Assembly (NCBI GenBank): GCA_902766415.1
Contig: CACXDR010000142.1
Span: 1-27,881 of the forward strand
DNA: 27,881 bases
Direction: 5' to 3'
DNA from: an uncultured Lachnospiraceae bacterium
Lineage (GTDB): Bacteria; Bacillota_A; Clostridia; Lachnospirales; Lachnospiraceae
Each line of letters opens with the position of its first letter. Position 1 is the stretch's first letter. The position numbers and the translations under genes were made by a program. Shown piece after piece: positions 14,309-22,900 of the stretch. The notes beneath the pieces were generated by a model. The model made no database searches, was not told where the DNA came from, and saw only the letters and a list, made by a program, of their open reading frames with translations.

Positions 14309-17227
14309 ATGAGAATCATACCCAAGAAGACAAATGTTAAAATGCAGTTTTTCCGGAACATCGGCGTCATCGACATGGCGGTGCTTCTGGTCGGCGGCCT
14401 TCTGGCGTTTACGATCCTTCTTTCGGGACTTCCGTTCCGTCTGCCTATCTTTCTGATCCTTCTGGTACTGACGATCGGCATCGTGATCCCGATCGATGAC
14501 GACAAGCCGTACATGATGGCGTATTACGCGATCAAGCACCTTGCGAGGCACAAGCTGTACCGGCGCGCCCTGGCAGCCCCTGCGGCACCTCTGCATGAGG
14601 AAACGGCAGCGGAGGAAGCCGGGCAGGAAGCGGAAGCAGCCGTCCGGCAGGAAGAAGCAGCCGGGCAGCAGGCCGGAGACGGCGCGCCTGACGGGAAAAA
14701 GGGGAAAAAGGCTGAAAAGAAGGAAAAGGCCGACAACCGCCCGAAGGTGACCGTGGAGGACATCACCGCCTTCACGGCGATCAACGGAGCGTACATCGAA
14801 TACGGCAAAAGCTACAGCGCGACGGTCATCCAGATCTCGCCTGTCGAGTTCCGCCTGTTCTCCCTGAACAAGCAGAACGCGATGATCGACCGTGTCCTCG
14901 CAGCGGTGCTCCGTACCGTCACGGAAGGCGAGACGGCAGCGCTCATCAAGGTAGACCGTCCCATGATCTACGACAAGGTCCTGAAGAACGAGGAAAGCAA
15001 GCTCGAGGATCTGAAAAAGGCTTATGTGTACGGAATGTACAGCGAGGAAGAGCTGACCGAGCGTATCGGCATCATCCACGACCGCATGGCGCAGATCGAG
15101 CGCTTCAACACGAAGGACCAGATCTTCGTCCCGACACACTACCTCGTGTTCTTCCACAGGACGAAGGAGCACCTGAAGGACCAGACGGAAAGCGCCATCT
15201 CGACGCTGACAAACGGGGATATCCCGGCAAGGCAGCTGAAGGGCCCGGAGCTCGCGGTCTTCCTGAAATACAACGTCACGCAGTTCTTCGACGAGCGGGA
15301 GGTCTACAAGCTGAAGCCTGAGGAGTACCGCGACTGGATCATGCCGCATGAGATCGAGATATTCCCCCGCATGATCCGGTTCGACGACACCTACCTCCAC
15401 ACGCTTCGCGTGACGAAGTTCCCGACGACTGTACCGAACGCCTGGGGCGCGGACCTTTTCAACATTCCCGGCGTCCGGGTCGCTGTCAAGATCAAGCCGC
15501 TTGACCATTACAGGAGCGTGCGCCAGATCGACCACGCGCTGCAGGAGCTGCAGGAACAGGCCTCCCACACGGAGAAGGCAAGTACGGCCATGGAGCTGGA
15601 TACGCATATCCAGTCGATCACCGAGGTCCTCCGCCTCCTGCAGGGCGACAACGAGGTCCTGTTCTCCACAGACGTCTACCTGACCGCGTACGATTATGAT
15701 TACTCGGACGCGCTGGCCCGCTACCGCAGGGACCTGAAGGAATACGGCGGGAAGAGCGTTGACGGCGTAAAGCTCGTGAAGCCTATGCCGAAGATGAAGC
15801 GCGAGCTCAGGCGTATGTGCTCCGAGCTTGGTTTCGGCACCAGCGACATGACGCTCCAGCAGTTCGAGGCGTACACCTCCTCCCAGGTCTCCGCGAACGA
15901 CGCGCTGGCCGGCGATTCCCACAGCATCCACGCGGGGTCCGTAGCAGCCGCGTTCCCGTACGTCCTGAAGTACCTGAACGATGAGAACGGCATCTACATC
16001 GGCGATACAGCCGGTGTCCCCGCCTTCCTGAACTTCTTCATGAGGAACAGGGAGCGCGTCAACTCGAACTGCGTCGTGATCGGTAAATCCGGTTCCGGTA
16101 AATCCTTCGCGACCAAGACGATCCTTACGCATCTCGCGGCGGAGAACGCGAAGATCTTCATCCTCGACCCTGAGAACGAGTACACGCTCATGGCCAAGAA
16201 CTTCCACGGAAAGATCATCGACGTCGGCACCGCGGCGCAGGGACGCCTGAATCCGTTCCACGTCATCACGAATCTTGCGGACGATGAGGCGACGGACGAG
16301 GACAGCATCAGCGGCGGCGAGAACGAGAGCATGACGCTGAACACGCACCTCCAGTTCCTCGAGGAGTTCTACCGGCAGATCCTTCCCGGCATCGACCAGG
16401 ACGCGCTGGAATACCTGAACAACCTTACGATGCAGGTCTACGAGGAGAAGGGCATCTACAACGACACGAAGTTCTCGGAGCTTACGCCTGAGGATTTCCC
16501 GACCTTCGACGATCTTTACGAAAAGCTGATCAACGACTTCCAGCGCGCGCAGGGCGATTACGCCAAGACGAACCTGAGGATCCTGATCAACTATATCTCC
16601 AAATTCGCCGAGGGCGGCCGCGACGCGAACCTCTGGAACGGTCCCGCGACGCTCGACACGAGCGAGAACTTCATCGTATTCAACTTCCAGTCGCTCCTGG
16701 CGAACAAGAACAACCTGGTCGCGAACGCGCAGATGCTCCTTGTCATGAAGTGGCTGGACAACGAGATCATCAAGAACCGCGACTACAATCTGAAGCACAA
16801 CGCGAACCGGCGCGTCATCGTCGTCATCGACGAGGCGCACGTCTTCATCGATTCGAAGTACCCGATCGCCCTTGACTTCATGTTCCAGCTCGCGAAACGT
16901 ATCCGAAAGTACAACGGTATGCAGATCGTCATCACGCAGAACATCAAGGACTTTGTCGGTACGGAGGAGATCGCGAGAAAATCGACCGCGATCATCAACG
17001 CGAGCCAGTACAGCTTTATCTTCCCGCTTTCGCCGAACGATATGTCCGACCTTGTTCGTCTCTATGAGAACGCAGGGTCCATCAACGAGACGGAGCAGAA
17101 CGATATCGTGAACAACGGACGAGGCCGCGCGTTCCTGATCACGGAGCCGCAGGCGAGGACCAGTGTCGACATCATCGCCGACCCGGCGCTCAGAAAACTG
17201 TTTTCTGTTGAAAACCTGGAGGTCTAA
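14309..17227 (+). CDS. VirB4-type T4SS ATPase with fused PrgI/VirB3-like N-terminus
   Basis: This 972-residue assembly ATPase of the secretion system starts with basic residues and two membrane segments (about 22-42 and 45-62), followed by DDKPYMMAYYAIKHL. This matches the PrgI/VirB3-like module that is usually a separate small protein. A Lys/Glu/Ala-rich linker (about 90-145) joins it to the VirB4 part. Walker A is GKSGSGKS at residues 592-599, and Walker B is VIVVIDEAHVF with D841/E842. VirB4 proteins power pilus and channel assembly and substrate transfer at the inner face of the membrane. GAGGG lies upstream of the start. The next gene's ribosome site (GGAGG) overlaps its last codons. Confidence 0.93.
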   Translation: MRIIPKKTNVKMQFFRNIGVIDMAVLLVGGLLAFTILLSGLPFRLPIFLILLVLTIGIVIPIDDDKPYMMAYYAIKHLARHKLYRRALAAPAAPLHEETAAEEAGQEAEAAVRQEEAAGQQAGDGAPDGKKGKKAEKKEKADNRPKVTVEDITAFTAINGAYIEYGKSYSATVIQISPVEFRLFSLNKQNAMIDRVLAAVLRTVTEGETAALIKVDRPMIYDKVLKNEESKLEDLKKAYVYGMYSEEELTERIGIIHDRMAQIERFNTKDQIFVPTHYLVFFHRTKEHLKDQTESAISTLTNGDIPARQLKGPELAVFLKYNVTQFFDEREVYKLKPEEYRDWIMPHEIEIFPRMIRFDDTYLHTLRVTKFPTTVPNAWGADLFNIPGVRVAVKIKPLDHYRSVRQIDHALQELQEQASHTEKASTAMELDTHIQSITEVLRLLQGDNEVLFSTDVYLTAYDYDYSDALARYRRDLKEYGGKSVDGVKLVKPMPKMKRELRRMCSELGFGTSDMTLQQFEAYTSSQVSANDALAGDSHSIHAGSVAAAFPYVLKYLNDENGIYIGDTAGVPAFLNFFMRNRERVNSNCVVIGKSGSGKSFATKTILTHLAAENAKIFILDPENEYTLMAKNFHGKIIDVGTAAQGRLNPFHVITNLADDEATDEDSISGGENESMTLNTHLQFLEEFYRQILPGIDQDALEYLNNLTMQVYEEKGIYNDTKFSELTPEDFPTFDDLYEKLINDFQRAQGDYAKTNLRILINYISKFAEGGRDANLWNGPATLDTSENFIVFNFQSLLANKNNLVANAQMLLVMKWLDNEIIKNRDYNLKHNANRRVIVVIDEAHVFIDSKYPIALDFMFQLAKRIRKYNGMQIVITQNIKDFVGTEEIARKSTAIINASQYSFIFPLSPNDMSDLVRLYENAGSINETEQNDIVNNGRGRAFLITEPQARTSVDIIADPALRKLFSVENLEV

Positions 17228-17230
17228 AGC

Positions 17231-18052
17231 ATGAAATTTCCAAAGCTGAATCTGAAAAGCACAGGATCCTCCGAGGGCCCGGGCGTGAAACGGCTGATAC
17301 CCGTCATCGCGGCGGTCGCCGTGATCATTCTCCTCGTGGTCATTATCCTGTTCCGTCTTGGAAGCGCCTCCTCCGGCTCAGGGGTGAGCGTCAATGACAT
17401 CAGGAAACGGGGCACGCTGATCTGCGCGGTACCGTTTCTCGTGGAAGACGGCTCGCCGGCAGACACGGTGAACCCGGACGGCCTGTCGCTCACGAAAGAG
17501 GAGCTCGGGGTCGTGAACTCCCTTTCCGAGGCGCTCGGCGTCCCGGCGGTCCTTCTGGGCTGTGCGGACGCGCAGGCAGCGGTGCAGGCAGTCCGTGAAA
17601 AGCACGCTGACATCGCCATCGGCGGTCTTTCCTCTTCCTTAAGAGTTCCATCAGGACTCCGCGGATCGGACAGCTACGCCGCATCAAAGATCTACGTCGT
17701 AACGCGGCGGGGCGATTATTCCGACTCCCTTGGGGCCTTTAACACAAGAAACCACGCGTGCTCCGGAGCCATCGGCGCTTCCGGCGTCATGCCTGCGGGG
17801 CCTGAGGGCAGCGAAGGCGTCAGGATCATGGGCTCCGACAGCGCTGTGCGGATGCTCAAGGAAAAAACGCTCGACGGATGGTTTGCAGACGAGAGCGAGG
17901 TCCTTAAGACACTCGACGCTGATTCCGGGCTGCAGGCACAGCTGGTGAACGGCATGCTGCCGGTCGAATATACCGTCTATACCGCCGCCGGCAGCTCAGA
18001 GCTTCTTACCGGGATCAACCGGATCATCGCGCTTTTAGCGCAGGGAGAGTAA
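17231..18052 (+). CDS. Membrane-anchored protein with a solute-binding-protein (family 3)-like domain
   Basis: This 273-residue protein has a short basic cytoplasmic end, one membrane helix (about 18-38) and an extracellular domain of about 225 residues. The domain starts DIRKRGTLICAVPF and continues with LSEALGVPAVLLGC, then ADIAIGGLSSS and YAASKIYVVTR. This is the strand-helix order of family 3 extracellular solute-binding proteins (periplasmic type II fold). I do not see the standard ligand-binding arginine context, so ligand binding is uncertain. In T4SS operons the gene after virB4 often encodes a one-helix VirB8/TcpC-like protein. This protein has that topology but a different-looking domain, so it may have taken over a structural role or may sense a small molecule. 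Confidence 0.7.
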   Translation: MKFPKLNLKSTGSSEGPGVKRLIPVIAAVAVIILLVVIILFRLGSASSGSGVSVNDIRKRGTLICAVPFLVEDGSPADTVNPDGLSLTKEELGVVNSLSEALGVPAVLLGCADAQAAVQAVREKHADIAIGGLSSSLRVPSGLRGSDSYAASKIYVVTRRGDYSDSLGAFNTRNHACSGAIGASGVMPAGPEGSEGVRIMGSDSAVRMLKEKTLDGWFADESEVLKTLDADSGLQAQLVNGMLPVEYTVYTAAGSSELLTGINRIIALLAQGE

Positions 18053-18053
18053 C

Positions 18054-18389
18054 ATGGCTTATTTCGACAGTGCAAAAAACCGGGTCCTGTGGCTCGACGA
18101 ACTGGCCGAGCTTAAGCAGATGAAGGACAGCTACGAAAAGACCGGGGTCGACCCCTTTACGGCAAGGGCGTCCCAGAATACGGAGAACGCTGTCGCGGGC
18201 CGCACGCCTGTCGCGTTCGCCTCACTGGAGCGCGAGGAGGAGATGGACCTCGAACGGCAGCGTACCAGGCGCGAGAGGGATCTTGCCGCGAGGAAGGAAC
18301 GTACCGCGCGGAGGCTCAGGGAAAAAGAAGAGCCGGAGCTCATCAAGGATCCGTCGCTTGGAGACAGGAAGCGGGGAAGGGCAAGATGA
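18054..18389 (+). CDS. Small charged coiled-coil-like protein
   Basis: I do not recognise this 111-residue soluble protein. The first half (ELAELKQMKDSYEKTGVDPF) is moderately helical. The second half is a dense Arg/Glu/Lys helix (residues about 60-100) ending in a basic GRAR. The length and charge would suit a cytoplasmic adaptor for the ATPases or channel, but no motif shows this. It starts 1 base after the previous stop with GGGAG upstream, and its stop overlaps the next start (ATGA), so it is an integral part of the operon. Confidence 0.75.
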   Translation: MAYFDSAKNRVLWLDELAELKQMKDSYEKTGVDPFTARASQNTENAVAGRTPVAFASLEREEEMDLERQRTRRERDLAARKERTARRLREKEEPELIKDPSLGDRKRGRAR

Positions 18390-19519
18390 CCGGAGGCCGG
18401 AGATCTTTTCCGCGTTTCCTTCCCGCCGCAGCGGCACTCCTCCTGTCCTTCGTGTTTCTGGCCTCTTTCCCGGCGCTCGCAGCTCCGGAAGAGACCGGAG
18501 GGACCTCTGTTCCGGAGGCTGCGGCCCCCACGGAATCGGAAGCGTTTCCCCTGCCGGGAAGCCTGGATGAGGCGGCGCTTGACAAAGAGCTGGAGGAGCT
18601 TCTGAACAGCGGAGAGGATCAGGAGATCACGGAGACCCTTCCCGAGCTCCCGTCCACGGACCTTAAGATCGAGGACGACCCTCAGACGGAGCTTTCCTAT
18701 GACCGGGTATCCCGCATGTACGTCTACACGGCAGGCGAAGGGATCCGGTACGCGATGAGCGTTCCGGAAGGCGCAGTCTCCGCGGAGGCCGTACGGTTCG
18801 ACCCGCGCAGCGGGAACGTGATCCAGTATTTTAAGGACGGAGCCCAGTTCTTTCCTCTGGAAAACACCTTCACCGAACCGGGACGCTACGAGATCCTCTG
18901 GCTCGGGACCAACACGGACGAAGCGGTCCTGAGCGGAAACGCGGCGGACAGCCAGGGAGCGCTCAGGGCTGTGCGGAAAAGAGTCCGCTTCAGGATCGTC
19001 AGCAGCCTGACCGGTTCCATAGAAACGGTCGACGTCCCGGAGGGGTTCCGCCTTGAGTCCGCGGAGGTCGACGGAAACCGCCTGCTGGCTGCCGGAAGGC
19101 TTACAGTCGACAGGGACGGGGATTACCATCTTTTATTCACAGGCCTTCGTGACAGCAGGATCGAATATGAGCTCCGTTTCAGGAGCGACCGCACAAAACC
19201 GGAGATCCGTTTCTCCAAGGATGTGACGGGGAAGAGGGAAGCATCCGCCCCTGTCAGCTTTACGGTCCTTGAACAGGGCGTCTCCGTCACTGTAAAAAGA
19301 GACGGGGCCGACATGGTATATACCGGCAATACGCTGACCTCCGGCGGGAGCTATACGATCATCGCCAGGGATCCTGCCGGCAACGAGACTGCCGTCTCGT
19401 TCTATCTTCGCTATTCCATACGGAATCAGCTTGGTTTTCTGGTCATTCTATTCGCGGGTCTTCTCATTGCGGGAGGCATCATGGTCTACCGGATGAGACG
19501 CTCGCCGCGGGTATTGTGA
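18386..19519 (+). CDS. Membrane-anchored Ig-like surface protein
   Basis: This 377-residue protein has a signal peptide (residues 1-33, ALAAP region) and an acidic linker to about residue 100. Two beta-sandwich-like domains follow. The second ends with RDPAGNETAVSFYL, the DxxGN pattern of bacterial Ig-like domains. A C-terminal membrane helix (about 350-370) and a basic tail anchor it. It shares this layout, and the TEPxxxV...D..GN spacing, with the larger protein at 8338-10287, so the operon codes for two related anchored surface proteins. A role in the extracellular part of the channel or in cell contact is inferred only. Its stop codon is part of the promoter for the pilin gene. Confidence 0.78.
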   Translation: MTGGRRSFPRFLPAAAALLLSFVFLASFPALAAPEETGGTSVPEAAAPTESEAFPLPGSLDEAALDKELEELLNSGEDQEITETLPELPSTDLKIEDDPQTELSYDRVSRMYVYTAGEGIRYAMSVPEGAVSAEAVRFDPRSGNVIQYFKDGAQFFPLENTFTEPGRYEILWLGTNTDEAVLSGNAADSQGALRAVRKRVRFRIVSSLTGSIETVDVPEGFRLESAEVDGNRLLAAGRLTVDRDGDYHLLFTGLRDSRIEYELRFRSDRTKPEIRFSKDVTGKREASAPVSFTVLEQGVSVTVKRDGADMVYTGNTLTSGGSYTIIARDPAGNETAVSFYLRYSIRNQLGFLVILFAGLLIAGGIMVYRMRRSPRVL

Positions 19520-19540
19520 TATAATGCAGATGAACTGCAT
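19517..19540 (+). promoter_or_regulatory. Extended -10 promoter with hairpin ahead of the pilin gene
   Basis: TATAAT at 19520-19525 is preceded by TG at 19517-19518 (TGATATAAT), an extended -10 element; no good -35 box is present. The TGA overlaps the stop codon of the upstream gene. ATGCAG (19524-19529) and CTGCAT (19535-19540) form a small hairpin around the expected start point. The pilin start has an AAGGAGG site (19566-19572) 6 bases upstream. Confidence 0.6.
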
Positions 19541-19578
19541 CGTTTCTAGAAAAATAAATATCTTTAAGGAGGAAACAC

Positions 19579-19920
19579 ATGTTTACAAATTTAGTATTAC
19601 TTAGCAAGGCAGCCGGTGACGTTACCGGAAAAGCAAGCCAGCAGGCATCCGAGGTGTTCCAGAGTGCACAGGCGCCGATCGTCGAGCTTGTCAATGCAGC
19701 AGTCACCCCGCTGATCATGATCGTTACCGCGATCGCAGCGATCTACGCGATCCTTCTCGGCGCCAAGCTCGCGAAGGCAGAGGAGCCGCAGGAGAGAGAG
19801 AAAGCAAAGCAGGCACTTAAGAACGCCATCATCGGCTTCGTCCTGATCTTCGTCCTTCTCGTCGTCCTCAGGGTCACCGCTACCCCGCTTTCCAACTGGG
19901 CACAGCAGTATTCCAAATAA
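19579..19920 (+). CDS. VirB2-like pilin / small T4SS membrane subunit
   Basis: This 113-residue protein has two membrane helices (about 40-62 and 84-104). They are separated by a short charged loop (AKAEEPQEREKAKQALKNA) and flanked by short hydrophilic ends, the typical layout of VirB2/TrbC-family pilins and related Gram-positive subunits. There is no classic cleavable signal peptide; the first 35 residues are mildly amphipathic. Pilins are needed in many copies. This agrees with the separate promoter and a near-perfect ribosome site. The DNA here also uses a more restricted set of codons (many GCA, ATC, GTC) than the neighbours, as in highly expressed genes. Exact pilin function is inferred from size and topology. 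Confidence 0.78.
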   Translation: MFTNLVLLSKAAGDVTGKASQQASEVFQSAQAPIVELVNAAVTPLIMIVTAIAAIYAILLGAKLAKAEEPQEREKAKQALKNAIIGFVLIFVLLVVLRVTATPLSNWAQQYSK

Positions 19921-19967
19921 TCTTCTGAACTTTTTTAAATCGGTTTATCAAGGAGGCGAACAGCAGT

Positions 19968-22900
19968 ATGAAGCATATGAGAATGACCGCCGTATTCGTG
20001 GCGTTCGTGATGGGACTTCTTACTGCCTGTTCGCCTCTTGTTGAACAGGCAGACCTGGAAGAAGCCTACGTCCGGGTCGAAACGCCCGCCGCAAAGTTCA
20101 AGCGCCTGAATGAAGAGGACGCCGGGAGGAACATCTCCCGCGGCAAGGCAAAGTACATGTTCGCGGACAAGTACAACGGAAGGTCCGCGTTCTATCTTCT
20201 GAATTCGAATACGCCCTCCATGAATACCGTCCTGACCTTCACCTATGACGGCGCCGAGGACACCAAGTACGATTCCCCGATCTCATTCTACGCTTACCAG
20301 GCGCTCTGCTACGCGTCTGACGATGCCGGTCTCGGGCTTCAGGAGCCTGAGGGCTATGCGGAGGGTTATCAGAACCGGTCGGCCAAATATGACACGAAGA
20401 ACTACGAAGACCGTGTCGAAGAACGCACTACAGCCACGATCAACGGAAAAACGGTATCCCTGCCCTATGGGACGTGCGGATTCCGGATCAATAAAGAAGA
20501 AAACACTGCGGTCGCCATCCCGTACGAGGAATTCATCCAATGCACGGGACAGGAAACCGTTTTTGAGGAGAAAGGCCCGGATGCGGTCAACGCGTACGGA
20601 GCTGACGAAACCTATACATACCAGCTTGCGTCGAGGTACATGAGCACTGTGTTCATGTGGTTCGATACCTCCTCCGGACAGTACAAGGTCCTTTATTCCG
20701 TGAGGGAGGAGTATGACCCGCTTAAGAAGAGCCTTGCATTTGACTCGAATGCCATCTCAGGAGACAACAGCGCGGTCTACGCAAAAGATATTCCCGATTT
20801 CATTGCGCGGAACTTCACCAGCGCGAACGGATATGCCGCGATCTCCTTCTATTACCGGGGCGTCGTACGGCTTTTTGATACCCACGGCACCCAACTGTTT
20901 GAACCGATGGACCTGAACGGGCCTCTGAACGAGATCTCGGAGTCTCTGAAGCAGACGGTGGTCTACGGAGGGGAGAACATCGGCGGCGGCGCATATATTG
21001 ATGAAGAGGGCAATGAACACTTCGGAGAGCCCTCCGACCTTGATACGGAGTATTACAAGACCTACTATCCGCACATGTCCCTGATCGACTGCGTCGTCGA
21101 TGAAAACTATGTCGTATGGCTCACCGTGCTTACGGAATTCACGGAGGATATCAACGCAGAAGAGGACATCGAGGAGGAGGAGCTCGAAAACAGGGAGAGC
21201 GACCAGCAGCAGTGGACCATCAAGCTGAGCCTCATGTCCCTTGTCGAGAGCGCCGATGATTTCAGGCTGTATATGCAGAATCCTTTGCTGTATCACGCGC
21301 AGAACCCGAACGGAAAATATTTCCTTTCCGATAATGATTCGCTGATGGCCCAGATCGAGGAATTCATGTCCTACGACGGGGATCATGTAGATGACCTTGC
21401 CGAGATCCCCGGCCAGGAGGAGCTCCAGAACAAATACCCGGACCACTTTAATCTTTTTTACCTGAACAATTTCCGCGACGAGCTGAATATCTTCAAGGAC
21501 GGGAGCTATACGAGGTCCACGGATTTTGTCGGACACGGGCTTTTTCCGAAGGACCTGAAACCCACCTCTGCTCCCAAGGGAATGCCGCAGCACCCTTCCG
21601 TATCCTACTGCGGCGTCAATACCTACAAGGTGCTTCTCGGTTCGCAGAACAGCAACTTCTCCGTTGCGACCATCCGGGGCCATATCTGCAGTACTGTCAA
21701 CATGCGCGCAGTGACGAGGACGGTCTATGTGAAGGTCGACGAGGGATCGGACAATGAAGGCGGAGGAGGAGAAGGCGGCAGCAGCGGCGGCGAGGGCAGC
21801 GGCAGCGATGAAGGCGGTGAGGGCGGCAGCGACGGTCCGACCTACGAGCCTGTCGTGCAGACCTGCTTCTTTAACGAAAACGTCGAGATGCACATTTTTA
21901 CGGAGCAGACCTCGGCCCAGAACAACTATTACTACTCCATCAGCCGGAACATTTTAAACTTTATTCCGATCTACGGAGGCAGCGCATCTTACACCCTGAT
22001 CAATAAGGGCGGGACCGAAGATGCGAGCCATGCGATCATCGTCACGCATAAAGACCTTGGAGGGACTCAGTGCTTTACCGCGGCCGACCCGCATGATGTC
22101 TGGGTCAACAAGGACGCATACAGCTTCTGCTGGAATTCCGTATGCATCGCACGGCTGTCGGACGGCGTACAGTTCAATTTCCTGACCAGGCCCAGCTGGT
22201 TTAACCTGATCAAAACAAGTGAAAGGAAGGTCGAGGGCTTCGATTTCAAATTTGACTCCAACCGTTTCATGATCTCGAACGAGGCCATGAACATCAACGC
22301 GGACGGGAGCGAGATCACATCGCTCGACATGGATTTCCGTTCAAGGATCCTTTCCGGAGGCGGGAGAACGAAAAAGGATTTCAAGGTGGCGAATTCCCTG
22401 ATCGATTCCCACAGCCCGTACGCGTTTGACATGCAGGTGGAAAACGGGCACCCGTTTATTTATATCGCCGGGATCGTCAACGGCGTATGCAAGTTCCCGA
22501 TCGACAATCCGGAATACGGATGCCAGATCATTCCGTATCCCATGTACGCCTTCGCAAGAAGCGAGCGGGCCTTCACTGCTGCCGCGGTCCAGAACTTCTG
22601 GGGACTTGGCATGATGTGCTCCGACTATGTTTACGGTGAGCCGGACATCCCGTGCTTCAAGTTCTACAGTATCAACATCAACGACGAGCAGTGGCGCCTC
22701 CAGGGCATGATCACGCAGATCAACCGGAAGCCGGAGCTCTTCAGCGGGGCGGACACGGAAGCGGCCATGCGGCAGAAGTGGGACGAGATCCGTGAAAAGC
22801 TGGCTCTCGGAAGCAACTCGAGCCGCATGAACGACTATGAGGATTTCCTTTTCAGTCTTGACAGAAGGCGCATGGATGCCGTGAAGGAGTTCCTGAAGCT

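Noticed and set aside
14291..16840. 849-codon open frame on the minus strand opposite virB4
   Set aside because: It mirrors the strong codon bias of virB4 (GC-rich third positions), its protein is Arg/Val/Asp/His-rich with no fold-like pattern, and it spans the hairpin gap. The plus-strand frame has Walker motifs.
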